From: Osmia lignaria lignaria
Lineage: Eukaryota > Arthropoda > Insecta > Hymenoptera > Megachilidae
DNA length: 64,000 nt
Assembly (NCBI RefSeq): GCF_051020975.1
Contig: NC_135033.1
Coordinates: 10,257,501-10,321,500, forward strand
Reading direction: 5' to 3'
A program made the position numbers and the translations under genes. This document shows positions 48,329 through 61,627 of the stretch, piece by piece (position 1 is the stretch's first letter; every line of letters starts with the position of its first letter). The notes below the pieces were generated by a model. It made no database searches. It had not been told where the DNA came from and was given only the letters and a program-made list of their open reading frames with translations.

Positions 48329-51300
48329 ACAACGTATAAACAGCAGTGCAATTCTTAAAAATAAAGATCCTTTTTTTTCTTTTTGTTAACTGTACATTCA
48401 TATTCAGTAGAGGATTGGTACATGCACGACGTAAGGCAAATTAGAGTGAACAATGAATTGCCAAATTAAAGAAAAATAATTGTTTATTTGCATCTAAACA
48501 CAAATAATTGTGCTCTCGTATCACAAGTAACGTCTAGTCGCTAATGTAGTAAACAATACTAATAATAATATGTACATCGATACATCGTTGTGGACATGAT
48601 ACACGCCCACAACAATGTTAACATTATAAAAGGAACGGTAACATAATACTCTATATTGAGTTCACAATTTTGGCACGACTTAAATTTGTTCCAAAAAGAA
48701 CAATGACGTCATGATCATTGGACAGATACCAACGAGTTTTATTTTGCGTTCTTTTATGCCAGCCCGATAACTTTTTTTTTTTTTATTAGGCAGTTTAATC
48801 CGAACGATTTTTTGAAATTTCTATTTATAGAATTACCTGTTGGCTCCACAGCAATGTCCTTTCTGCCAACTGACAATCTGCTGCTAGTCGAGATGGCAGA
48901 CTTTTCCATCTTTCTTCGTCTCGTTTTCTTTCTCTATCAACAAAGTCTCTATCAACGTGTCCCTGAGATAAAGGTGGTAAGATTTGTGTTCTTTGAGCTA
49001 ATTTGTAACTGTCCTGTCGAGGTACATGCTCAGCGCGTCTACTCGTAGTACTTGTTGATACAGGTAGCGGGGTTGGACTTCCTCCACCTCTATGTCTATG
49101 ATATAAGTTACGTTTTTGCTGTAACATACGTTGTTGTACCAGCAATTGTAATTGTGTACTGGAGTCTCCTCGAATTTTGAACTGTGGTTGATTCTCTGGC
49201 GGTGTAGACGGTGGTCTCAAGTGAACAAGATCTAAATGGCCTCTAGCTTTACCCGAATCTATTACAAACAAAACACAGGACAGTTGTTAATACCTTATGG
49301 TAAAAACATTTGTACGATCGAGTGTTTCATTTATATTTTCAATACCTTGAATACTTCGTTGCTTCGCTGGTCTATCACCACCGCCTTGTTGATAAAATAA
49401 CAATCTAGGTCCACCGTCGGAGGCTCTACGCCCTTGAGAAACTCTTGATATTCGACCGGTTATCGGCGATGGACTCATAGGCGGTGGAGGTGTGCAAGAA
49501 GGTAAGCTACTCGTGAACGAATTTGCCCCTGAGTAATCCGGTGGGCAACCAGAGTCAAAACTAGACTCAAAAAGCTCGGACGATGAACTACCACTACCAC
49601 CCGCGATAAATAATGTTGTTCGACTGGGAGGATCAATAGAATCCATAAGTGGGGTATCAAAATGTTGTTGATAATCGCTTAATCTTCGATTGACTATCTG
49701 ACTGTCAATTCGTTGACTGATATCATGATCTAGGCCTAGTCTATGTTCTTCGAGTTTAATTTGAGCTTCCCTTAATTCATCGCCACTTGGACCTTCTTCT
49801 AGATCACCTTCCGCGCTACAACATCCTTCATCGGTCGAAGAACTTGTCGAGCTAAACCTTTTTCCCCCTCGAGTTGCATCTTCTCTTGTTCTAGAAGGAA
49901 AATACAGGAGATATCTTACACACAATGTTCCCTGCGACATCGGTTTACTGTAGCGACTTTTACTGCAGGTGATTTTTGCGTCTCATATTTGCTATATCAA
50001 TCGTTACTACTTTTTCAAATATATAAAATTGTAAATTATAATGTAATAAAAATTGGTATAACTTAAAATGAAATGAAGGCAATAAAATAAAATAACACAA
50101 TTACCAAAAATAAAGTCACAGCAAAGTGCTTCCAACCCAACCTGTCCTGATTAAATCTTCAATACATGCATCACCATCAATTAAGATCAATGTCCCACTA
50201 AGCTATCGCTGTAAATAAAAATCGTATGATTAACATTTCGTTTGTTAGAAGCTTTTCCGACTGGTAGGATTGGAAGTCAAGTAAAACACTTTTTAAACAA
50301 AAATTAATGCAACGCTTAACAACGTGTAAATATTTAATATGAATTTACCTTGATTTGAATTTATCCTCCTTTGTTCTTGCAACACCAGGCCAGCAGGTAT
50401 TATTCGCTGTACTGCTAATACGATGTTGCTTCAATCTTTCTAACAGTAAGAAATATATAGCAGCATGATGGTCATAACTGCTGTTTCTCAATGACTGTCA
50501 AAAGACAACGATCTTGAATTAATAATTATTACTATATTACAAGCACCAGATAAAACAAAGAAATACACGTAAAGGTACCTCTCTAGTTCGTGTAATATCT
50601 ATGCCTAAACTATGCATAAGTCGAAGTATTTGCTCGTTTGGTTCTTGGATGGATGACGATGATGATCTTGTTATAATCATTGAACAAACAGTGTCCGCGG
50701 ATCCGGCCATCCAGCGGTGCCTTTTTATTTGTGGAATGGTATATCGCTTAGCGGGTTCCAAAACCAACATTTTACGTATTAAACTTTCGCAATCTGCGGC
50801 AAAAACATTTAAAATATATATTTTTTCGAATAAGATTCATAAAAATGTTAGCTCCTCAAAGGGAAATACCTGTGCTCATAAAGTATGGAATTCTAAATCT
50901 TCCACTCAAAACGCGATCTCTTAAGGACTGAAGAGTAGATCCATCAAAGGGCAGTGCTCCACATACTAATACATACAATACAACACCTAAACTCTGCAAA
51001 AATAAAATAATGATATATGTAACTCTTGATGAGAAATATTTTGTGCCAACTAATCTACTCACCCATACATCAATTTCAGGACCAGCATAATGCTTTCCTC
51101 TGAATACTTCTGGTGCAGCATAAGGTGGGCTACCGCACCATGTACTTAGCCTTTCTCCAGGAGAAAATCTATTACTAAAGCCAAAATCAGCAATCTTCAC
51201 GTTCATCTGAGCATCTAAGAGTAAATTTTCAGCTTTAAGATCACGATGCGCTACACCAGTTGCATGGCAGTATTCAACCGCAGAAAGTATTTGAGCAAAT

Positions 51301-51804
51301 GTTGCACGAGCTCTGGGTTCGCCCATTCGTCCGTACCGTGCAATATAGTCAAATATTTCACCTTTGCTTGCGTATTCGCACACCTAGAGAAAATACAAAA
51401 TTATACCAGCTTCCTAAATCTCTGAAACATTTTTGAAATTATTTAAACGCACCATGTATATCATGTTCTTTGTTTCCATAACTTGATATAATTTGACAAT
51501 GTGCGGATGTTCCAATTGCTTCATTATTTCTACCTCTCTATAAACTTTCTCAAGATTGGTAGGATCTAACTGAGTTTTATCGATTATTTTAATAGCCACC
51601 TAAAAGGAAGGAGAAAGAAAATTTGATTAAATTTTAAATAAAAATAAAGTTAGCACAGGTGTTGTTGAATAATATTTACCTCTGTCTTAGTAATACGGTG
51701 TCTAGCTAATTTTACCACTGCAAAGTTTCCTTTACCAATGGTTCCTTCAATGTCATAAAATCCTACACGAATTTGTTTCTTGCTTTGACCAGAATCCATT
51801 TTTA
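47828..51804 (-). CDS. Sik2: Salt-inducible kinase 2 (AMPK-related Ser/Thr kinase)
   Basis: Cytosolic and nuclear kinase of the LKB1-SIK pathway that phosphorylates CRTC coactivators and class IIa HDACs. Coding exons in transcript order: 51680-51799, 51453-51599, 51063-51383, 50870-50993, 50579-50793, 50349-50494, 49346-49890, 48837-49258, 47828-47947; 2160 nt, 719 aa. The kinase domain has GKGNFAVVK (22-30), VAIK Lys44, HRDLKAEN (Asp137), DFG (155-157), the LKB1-type activation Thr170 in LSTWCGSPP and APE. A UBA-like segment follows at about 290-330. The tail is low-complexity, with GRRASDGG (Ser515), a PKA/14-3-3-type site kept in SIKs, and a glutamine-rich helix. FYDIEGTIGKG and KLARHRITKTE favour Sik2 over Sik3. 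The last exon (VGLSGGASYLPPG to a TGA) is chosen because CAACAG|GTAATT at 48837 joins it in phase. Confidence 0.93.
48298..48325. repeat. TA microsatellite
   Basis: Fourteen TA units in the last intron of Sik2. Confidence 0.9.
48704..48711. promoter_or_regulatory. CRE octamer TGACGTCA
   Basis: A perfect CRE in the last Sik2 intron, just downstream of exon 48837-49258, within a larger palindrome (CAATGACGTCATGATCATTG). Confidence 0.4.
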
Positions 51805-51865
51805 CTGAATATATAAATTTGTTTGCCAACAAATTTTTTAATGATTGTTTCTTTTCTTATTGTAC

Positions 51866-51885
51866 CTTACAATTATCCAAAGTCA
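51866..51885 (-). other. Possible 20-nt Sik2 5' UTR microexon
   Basis: On the minus strand a long T-run and CAG precede TGACTTTGG, and 20 nt later there is AAG|GTACAA. The acceptor for the start-codon exon is at 51805. A tiny noncoding exon between the promoter and the ATG exon is plausible but unproven. Confidence 0.25.
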
Positions 51886-52201
51886 CTGAAAAAAAAAATA
51901 ATAATAATTAGAATATTTAATGCTTCTAAGCAATCTAATTATTGCACAAAGAATTCGTGTACTGTTATTAACAAATAAATCATACATATATACATCAATT
52001 CAAAAGCTTCTTGAGAAATAGTGTTGTTAGGAAAGGACATTCTCGACGAGAGCTGCTCGCGCGTTATATGTGCAGCGTACAAGGTAAAACGTCAGAGATA
52101 TTCTGCGTAAAACTACTAAAAGCAGAAGAGACTTTTGCAGGGGAAGCTTCCTCACAAAAGTGTAAAAGCTTCCTGCAACAAGTACAATAGGTATTCTCGA
52201 C

Positions 52202-52909
52202 TGACGTCATGGATCGACAACGACCTCTTGCCTATCGACGGGTCCAGGATCGATACCCGTCGATAGTCCTCGATAAGATGATAAAAGAAACAAAAAAGAG
52301 CGCAGCAAAAAAAAAAAAAGACCGAGTCCAAGAACATCGAACCCTGCTAAACTGGTTCCAAGAATTAACAGGAGCAATATAGCAAAGTGTGTACGGGCAA
52401 CGCTGGCTGACAGATACTCGCTAGAACTTACATTCGATCCCGGGCCTGAATTACCGGGTACAACACGTTCCGAACCGGTAGAACCGTTTATGAAGCGAAA
52501 GAAACGCGTTGGCGCTGTCGACCTCGACGGGTGCGTAAGGTCGGGGAGCTGATGCCATCGGTGAGAAGTCGTCCTTCACGTTTACGAGATCCCGAATCTC
52601 GTTTCGGAACGGTAACGTTCCTACGACAAGGGTCGTAGGAGCTTCGCGTAATACGACGGTTCGATACCGACTGACCGACGGCCATGTTGCTACCCCCCTG
52701 CTATGCCAGAGTCGCCGGCCCCTGTACTTCCTCTTCCCTCTACGTCCCTTATCTACATCACAGCCATTCTTAGCGAATACTACCACTACTACCGTCACTA
52801 CCACCCTCTCATCATTATTCCCCACCAACTATCTTCGTGTTCCCCCCACTGTTACAAAATGTACACGCGCGCGCGCGCGCGGGCACGTTATCTTCAACAA
52901 TTGACGTCA
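52202..52909 (-). promoter_or_regulatory. Probable Sik2 promoter region with two CREs
   Basis: A CpG-rich islet upstream of the Sik2 start codon. CRE octamers lie at 52202-52209 and 52902-52909, and a third at 53423-53430. A CG dinucleotide run is at 52865-52880. SIK genes in mammals include a CREB-induced member (SIK1), so CREs here fit a feedback loop; that is inference. Confidence 0.4.
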
Positions 52910-54673
52910 ACGTACGTGTTACTATCGTCTCATCGTTAATTGTTCCTGGGTGTAATTGCAAGGCAAATAGCCCGTATGCCACCACGTGGTTGACCGATCG
53001 ACTTCCTCCTCTTTCGTCTTTTCCCGAGTCACTTTTTTTTCGTTGATACGATGTACGTATGTACGTTGATCAGAAGATTGCTGACTACATAGAAACACAA
53101 TTTGATTCATCGCTTTAACGAGATACCGTGCAATTCGGGGGTAGGAGAAAGCGTATTACAGTTGCTCAACGGAGTCAATGTACCATCACTTTAAATACAC
53201 TGAATTTTCAATACAATTTCTATATAGTATGTATTTTATATTCCTCGTTATTAGAAATACTTTTCCATTTGATTACATAAAATACACACTATTTTCAATT
53301 TACCTTACCTATATAGATAACTTCTTTCTCGACGGTCGTCAGCGGTTTGACGATCGTCCCCGTCATCGACGGTCGTAGATAATTAATTCTGGTAAATACT
53401 GGTAACTTTTTTTTTAAAGAATTGACGTCAAACCAGACTTCTTTACTGTAAGCGCTTTTTAACAGCATGCAAACTGTATATCTGTTTCGTGAATCACGTT
53501 AAGATCAAGCGTTTTTTTTTTATGGCGCGTAAGCCGGCAACCATTATACAAACGAAAAAAGGCAACCAATCGGGTGCGTTCTCTGGGCACGCCGTTTGTT
53601 GCGGCAGGTTAGGGGCTACTTCCGACGATTACTCTTCAACTGTTCGTTATCAGGACTGATAAAATATCAAAAAAAGAAGATTTTAATTGTCAGCGTCTTT
53701 CTCTCTCTCTCTATCCTTGATATGTACTTTATATCACCATAGTCTAATTTTCTCTTTTATAAATAATAAAATAATTAAGAGCGAGTGAAAGATTAGCATT
53801 CGTAAATAATAATATCATTTGTTTATCTATGTATACTTCTACAACTATTCTAGTTATAATGGCTGGACAAATAAAATGAAATATATGTAATAGTATGAAT
53901 CGCGTGTTAAGCAAAGGTTATACGAGAAACTTCCCACGCAGGGATGTAACAGCGTTATGCCTGTAAAATTAACATGCGCGGTGGCATTCTACATTTGCGA
54001 ACGTTATTACGTCTGTAATAATTTATATGTATTCGAGGCTAGATACGCCTACAATCGAAGATGAGCGAAATCTGACTGGAACGTTAGATAACAATAGATA
54101 GTGACGGTAGATAATAGGAATAATGGAAATAATGAGCGGTAATTTACGTGTTATCGACGAATACGTTTTTATCCACTCGAACGATCGTTCGGCTAATTTT
54201 TTTTTTTTTTATTGGATTGTAGCGTAGTATTGGACTTTATTTACGAAGTTATTACTTTAATAAGTGGTCGTCTAGATAATATTTTCAAATTAAGTTATAG
54301 TAGAATCATACTACATTAATATGCTCCGTTCAAATAATTTTTCTTAAGATTGCTGTAACCGGAAGTGGACGAAGCAATCGCTTAATTGACAAGCTCATTT
54401 TCATTACGATGACAGTGTAGTAATCTTTTTTTACAATCGTAGGTTTATGCATTATTTATTCGAATACTAATAAGTACAAGTATCGCGTACTGATTACATT
54501 TATCTCTTTCGCTATTTTACGTCAATAATTTGAAAAATTTATTTATGAAATACTTAGGAAAATTGACCGTTCGTATCTTTTCACTATGTCTGACTATACT
54601 CGTGACTATATTCCTGAAACGTGCCCTATGGTTTTAGTTAACAATGCACATCAACCTAAATATTTGGCACGTG

Positions 54674-54692
54674 AAAAAAAAAAAAAAAAAAA
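54674..54692. repeat. Poly-A tract
   Basis: A short A homopolymer of about 19 nt with no associated element. Confidence 0.85.
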
Positions 54693-56504
54693 GAAATTTC
54701 ACGTAAATGAATAAAGAGGTAGGTAAAATTCCTAGAACTTTTTGAACATCGCACGTATGTAATTTATTCATGTTACAAGAAACGTAATCCCGCATTTCCC
54801 CGAGCGGTTTCGAGCGTCATCGCGGGACTTTCGTCCACGTATTTTCGGCACCATGCCACGGACGTCCTCCGTGTAATATGCTCCAAGTGCGTCATAATTA
54901 AAACAGACGAACCCCGAACACGTTGTGATGCACTCGAAAGCTCGTGACGATTGCGGAAGAAAGTTCTGACCGGTTAAGTTGCGGGACATAGTTTTTGTTT
55001 CTCATAGAATCTCTTCTTCGTTCGACGCCCATGCGTACGCTAGATTTTTTATTTTCCTCTTTCTCTTTGTTTTCATTTTTTTTTCTTTTTCATTTTTCGA
55101 AAGCAACACCTCCGTGCGTCAGACGCGTTTCACTGTGCGATTTTTCAAAGGTTGACGGTATGTTTTATACGTTGTAAAACAAATAAATTGTTGTTCGCTT
55201 GTAACGTTTGATTTTACCTTAGAATATGAGATACGTAGAATCGTAGGTATTTATTTATTCGCGGCTAAAATTATTAAAATATGAAAATTTCTATTAGATA
55301 TTCATTTTTGAACTTTAGAAACGTTAAACGCTCGGGACTTTAACTATTCGGAATTCTTATATCTCTGATTTTTTTTTTTCCTGTCATTTCACAAAATTGG
55401 ATGGAAATGTATATTTCAAGTTATTTTGAACGGTACCGAAATACTACGCCGAACAGTATCAGCCATAAAGAATATTATATTTTCGGAATATGATATTCAC
55501 CGTCAGCAACTTAGACAGTACCAAAAACAAAAAAAAACAAAAAATGCAAACCTCAAATCTTTTTCATCGACATCGTTTCATCTACTCGAAAGTTTTATTC
55601 TTTATTTCTATAGCACTGCTATTGTCATTCATCCATGACCTACTTTTTTTTCACGATTCCTTCGCGAAATGATGTTTACTTGTCTGCAATAGCAGAGGTA
55701 AAGGTGAAAAATCAGTGATATCGTTATCAAAAATCGTACACAACGGTGAATCGCAAATATGAAACGATGTACTTAAGATAGTAAGGTAGAAGGAAATATG
55801 TACGTAATAGATCCGATGGAAAGTCCGAGTCTACCAGGCGAATCATTAGGATTATTACAACATCTAGTAATAGGATCAGGATATAATAGGATTACAGAGA
55901 TTGGTCTTTCTCGTGACGTATGTGAAGGAAACTTAAAGCTGACATATATAATTTCATTCGATATCATTCATTAATGATGACTGTTGAAACTCATTTGTCC
56001 CTTTAATCTTTACCACTGATTCAATTGCAATTCAAAGATTTCTAATTTACGGTAAATAAATGTTTCACAAGAAGACTTTCCCTTCGTTTTGACACGTTCC
56101 ATCTTTTTTCTCTTCACCAGCTTGTTACGATCACGCTTTCCATTCTTTTGTAATTATTGCCACTTTTTTCCCTGTGCTAAGACTGAAAGCTATTTCTATA
56201 CTCCTAGAAAGATTAAATTGAAAAATAAAATCTGTCCGAGGGTTAATGATTAATTAGTGTTTTTTGCAACGTGTAACACAGAAATTCAATGGAAAACAAT
56301 GAAGAAAAAATTCCCTGTATACCGATAAAATATCGACGATCTAACGAAACAATAGACAGACGTACGATATAAGAATGTTCAGGGGGATGCATAAATAGAT
56401 CATTTTCTTGCGTCGTGGTCGGGGTAGGTGGAGTAGGTCACGTAGGAAGGATGTTCGGCATGGTTTTGAACGTGGTTCCTGCTCGCTTTCGGCACGGTCC
56501 TGCT

Positions 56505-56525
56505 TGACGTCATCGAATGACGTCA
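56505..56525. promoter_or_regulatory. Tandem CRE pair
   Basis: Two perfect TGACGTCA octamers at 56505-56512 and 56518-56525, 13 bp from start to start, within a CpG-rich islet (56.4-56.7 kb). This is the densest CRE arrangement in the window and looks like an enhancer or promoter element. Confidence 0.5.
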
Positions 56526-57087
56526 ATCCAGGGTCCCACCAGGTTCCCCGGCCCTCCTTCGAGGCGCGCTTTATCGCGTCAACGTCGCGAAGACGCGTCC
56601 ACCACCTCCGTCACCTCGGCCCTCCGTGTCTCCGCCGACGCCTGCCTGATACGGTTAAACGAGTGAAATTTACGAAATGCCACCGCTCTGTTCTCGCCAG
56701 CCATCTGCAAATAGAATTGGAATCAACCTGAAATAACAAGGGACGTTTCTTAGGGAACAATATCCAACGAACGTCTGCTGGAAGAAAAAATATATTTCAA
56801 AGTATAGGAATGATTTGGGATGGATCGTCTTCCGGTATTGGAAATAGATATCATCTTTTTTTGGGAAGGTAATTTGGAGTTAAAAGATACGATAGTTTTT
56901 TGGGTTGAAGGTTGGTTTTCTTGGGGATGGTTGGATGGAACTGTAGGCGGATTACTTGGAAGCTTTTGTTGGTTGATGGTAAAGGTTGTTGAGTGGGAAG
57001 CAACTGATTAAAATTTAATTAGGAATCGGTCGTTTCTAAATTAATTGGAGGTAGAGAATATAGGGGTGGGAAAGGTGAGAGGAATAT

Positions 57088-57150
57088 TACTATTACCACT
57101 ACTGTTACTATTAACAGTGACATTACCAATACCATTATCATTACTATTAA
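57088..57150. repeat. Degenerate ATT/ACT trinucleotide repeat
   Basis: A run of ATTACT, ATTACC and ACTATT-like units, noncoding. Confidence 0.7.
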
Positions 57151-60100
57151 GTTAGCTAACGATAATGATAATCCACTTAATCAGCCAGCGATAGGAACTA
57201 ACTAAATATTTATCATAACCTAATGACAGATAATAATTTGTCAATAATTATGTAAGAACGGATGGTACTTTTTTATTTACACTACAAACAGAAGTAGTTC
57301 CATTGCATTGGAATGCTGGAAGCGTATCATAATTAAGATGATTTGACAAGAATCACCAGATCATCGTGAAACAGCTTATGAAAATTGAATTGATTACTGC
57401 TTTTCTTTTCTTTATAGAACAATTTTTTCTTCATCTAGAGTACTAGATATTCATCGGAATTGCGCAACTAACAAGCGTTATTAAGTAACGAGAAAAACGA
57501 AAGTGTAAATAGAATTTAAAAGCGATCTCTTCATTTCGTAAAACTGTTTTTATTTAAAGGATTATCATAATTAAGCGATAAGAATATCTAAATAATTACT
57601 CAACGAATGGGGAAAGTAGAAACGATTACCAGTTCTTTTCTAAAGTTGAAAAAAAACCCCGTGAGAAAGTTCGTTTTGCTAATGTATTAAATATTTGACT
57701 ACGAATTAACAATTGTCTAATAGAAAATTTTCTTTTACAATAGAGCGTATCTTCGTGACCTACATACATGATGGTTTTATAGAATCAATAAGAATTACCA
57801 GTAATTCGACAATTCGATGATAAGTATTGAAACTTTGATATAAAAAAAGGATTACTTCTTTGGATGTTGAAATTTATTTATTCATGGATTAATGATAAAA
57901 ATGATGTTTATGCTTATTCCTATCACTTTTTATCATAGTTTGACAATCGATACCAGAAAAACTGGATTAAAGATGATAATACATTCACTGATAATAAAAA
58001 AGAAAAAAAAAAAAAGAAATAGAAAAAACTATTTTAAAAAATTTTGCAAAAATCGCTGAAAAGCCCCGATTTTATGGATCATTCTTATTTCAGAACATTG
58101 AATATTTACTTACATTTTTAAAGGATCTGAGAATTGGCAAAAAAACGATCTATGAAAATAATTATTCAATCCTTCTTCAAATTTATTTGTCTTGAGTCAT
58201 TCTGTGTCAGAGATTATTTATTTCAATGGGAATATAAACAGGTGTCGACAGAATGTAAAATAAACAATGTCGTAACTTGGGGAACAGGTATTTTAAAGTC
58301 AGAAATGGAATTTTGGAATATCGAGGGGTGCGACCTACGTTCCTGGGGGGAAGCCAGGCTCTCCCTGGTCTGGAATTTCGGAATTCTGAAATTCCAAAAA
58401 TAATTAGATGACTAGATTCGTCGCCACTCCTAATTTCTCTTGTCGGGTAGATTTCATCCAAAATACCGTGTCTCGGCACGATTGTGACATAAGTTTGGAT
58501 AAAGTGGGTACCGAAATAAATGGCAAGCCTGGCCGAGTTCTGACAACGGAGAAACTGTTAAAGTAGAGAAGATGGAGCGTAGGCGTGAGAACCTAGCCAC
58601 GTGCGAATATTTCGAATATCGAATTTGAATCTGGGATCCTCGAGACTTCGTACCATCCTTGAAATCTGCCAACAAACTATCAGCTACGAAACATCTCAAC
58701 AATCCGAGACGTTCGCGTTCCACCCCCTGATCGTTCGCATACTTCAAAATTAATACTATTCTCAATTTCTTTATTGTATCGTTGCGTTATCAGAAAAACG
58801 AGAAAACTCTCCGACGAGATAACGCGTCCGCGTCAGCGAAAAAGTGCTTTTCCAATTTTAGAATGAAGCTCTCCAAGTGATTAGCCTTGATCCGATTTTT
58901 CTGAATAATCTGCACATTAATTCGCTGTAATTTCAATAAGTTCCGACGATGTACCGAAAGAGCATTCAGGCGAATCGAAATTGATATAAAAGAAAATGTA
59001 ACAAATTAACAGAGCTCAGGAATAGATTTAGCTTGAACTTCTGTTTCGTGTATCAGCAGAATTTTTTATGGCTTCTTTTGAATTTTATTCCAATGTGTAT
59101 TCTTAGAATATTAGCACATAAATTATTCTGCTTCTAAAAAATGATAAGTGATCTACAAAGTTCCCGAATAAAGTATTAAAAAAATCAGCTTATTCGATGA
59201 AATAATTGATCCATAATTAATATTTAATTGACGGCTACCGGAGACCGACCTAAATTTTCGGATACACGAGTGCCCCTGTCTCCCTCAACCCTTCGTACAC
59301 GCTGAAAGGTAATGAGCTCGGTAACGGTACATAAGGGCTTGGACAGTCCTAACGACCGACCAATCAGATGCGAGGAAAGTGTCCAGCAACTGGACCGGTC
59401 CAATCACTGGGCCCGTTACTTTATTTCAGCCCCTATGTAATTGAAAACAAAGCGTCCCTTCCAATAACAAGGTTATTTATATAACCCGCCGTGTAACACG
59501 CGTGACTATTTCTGAATATTCTTTTGTCCATAAAATTAGCCGCAAATTGGATAGGAACATTGACGAGGAGGCCACTTTTGTCGACGAGGCATTGTTATTA
59601 TAATTATTCGGTACGGGGAAACAATGACGTTGCAAACGATTGTGCCACATCATCTATTCATCGATTGGAATTAATTTCGAAACGGAACTTTGCGAGATTC
59701 GATCTGTTCAATTTTTTTTTTCTTTCTTTTCCTCCTTCGCATGCATTTTGCGCGTCATTTAAAATTGCACTCGAGAATTTTTGCTAATTACGCAAACGAT
59801 ATGACGCAGGTTCCTTAGCATCAGTAGCCAACACTTGGAATTGGTCCACGTGAGGAGTGCCACGAAATTCAATGATTCGTCCACGTGTACATACATCGTC
59901 GATTAAACGTGAATCAGCTTTCGTTATTGCCATTGATATTATGCTGATGATCCAATGTCCGTGTTCTCAACAGACACGCCATAAAAATATTTGCCAATTT
60001 TGCTTATCTACATATTTCATTTCTGACCAGTAGGTTACGTGTTAATTTGCTGAGAATCCATACTTGTGACTCAATTTTTGAACATCGATTCATCTTTTTT

Positions 60101-60487
60101 CTCTTTTTTCAATGACCAACCAAGTTTTTACTCATTCTCATCTTTCATCCTCCTTGTCGCTTGCAATTTATCAACACGCGGTTAAGTTTCATTAATTCAT
60201 TTTTTTTACCCATTTTAATGAAACACGCATCGATTTATCATTTAAATAGATTTCTACTTAATGAAGTCTTTATTAATTCTCAACTTTTTGCTACCAGTCT
60301 CTTCTAATGTCTTTTGTAATTATATTATTTATAAATCATAGTCTTAATGAGTAGCTTCATTAACACGATGCCAATTTTCAGTTTGATTAGCCTGTGAATA
60401 TTTCAAAGCCAAGAGTCTCGAATATCGAAATTTTTTCTCTGACAGTCAACTCTCAGAGCGTTCTTGTCAATTGCCGCGAAGGTAGTC

Positions 60488-60495
60488 TGACGTCA
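60488..60495. promoter_or_regulatory. CRE octamer TGACGTCA
   Basis: An isolated perfect CRE in the intergenic region, about 2.8 kb from the Dolk 3' end. Confidence 0.35.
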
Positions 60496-60603
60496 AAGTT
60501 CAAAATTGAGCAATTAGGGTTGCGAAATCTCGAAGAATTTTCTCCTAATTTGTACACTCGCCTCTGAGTTGCATTTCATTTTAGTGCAAGTCATTTAACG
60601 ATC

Positions 60604-60638
60604 ATGAACAATGTACATTGCTCTTCAATGTACATTGC
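60604..60638. repeat. Short tandem repeat with a TGTACA palindrome
   Basis: CAATGTACATTGCTC occurs twice in direct succession. Each unit contains the palindrome CAATGTACATTG. Confidence 0.7.
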
Positions 60639-61627
60639 TCGAATTTATTCGATTTATCGAATCAACAATACAAAATTTCCAAATCAATTTGCTCGACTTC
60701 ATTAAATGAAGAACAGAGAAAATTAACGCTTCTATAAACACGGTAGAATAATCGAAGAAGTTAAAATTGATACGATTGGAAATGTACCATGTCCTCGGAA
60801 ACTTTTAGACAACACTGTACATTCACACTTGATGCGCTCGTATGATGAAAATCCGCTGCAAGGTTTACGACACGCTTCGCTCGTCGAGCATCAAGAAAAT
60901 AATTATTGAGAAAGACCGTATGCCTTGTACACTGAGACAAGGTATTAAAAAAGAACAACCTTCGAGTTCCTTCGAGTTCCTTCGTGGTTGTGTCAACCCA
61001 GTTGTCTGATTAAAAGTTAATGCACGTGAACTGTGAGAGCTACAGAATCTTAGTGGTACATTCGTATTCCACTTCGAATAATAATTTAAAAAATGATTTA
61101 GTAATTATTTCTGGACACCCTGTGGATTGATACACGTGTAGCGTGACAGGTAAGTCTCGGGCCATACTGTACCGCTATTGTTACGACGTATGACATTATA
61201 GTGATATCACGCGAAGAGATGCGATCTCACGAGTAGCTCGAGCATGCACCGAGTTCGATCCACTCGCGTTAAGGGGATTGCACGAGGAAACGGAGAATGA
61301 AACCTTTCTGTACCTCTTTCGAGTACGTTGTACGAAAAGGTTTCCTCGAGCGTGACGGCGATTTATTCAATTCGAATTCCGGGGGCAACGTCTCTCCGCT
61401 AATCGTTCGACGCTTCCGATTTCGGTGAAATAATTTAGCAACGACGTTCGAAATAGAATAATAATTCTTGATAGAAAATTTCTATACATAGTCGTTTCTT
61501 TACGTAATAATTTGTAACACGTTGAATAATTTATAAGTATGTATACAGTTGGTTTGTTGCTAACGATAAGAGGAAGGAAAAGCTAGCGTTCGTGCACGAT
61601 GCTTTTTCGTGTACGTTTTAGGAAATG

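Noticed and set aside
52451..52828. 125-codon minus-strand frame upstream of Sik2
   Set aside because: It lies in the CpG-rich promoter islet and starts with a low-complexity valine run; more likely 5' UTR or promoter.
55798..55974. 58-codon plus-strand ORF starting MYVIDPMESPSLPGES
   Set aside because: Composition looks fairly protein-like, but there is no homologue I recognize and no promoter or splice context; too weak to call.
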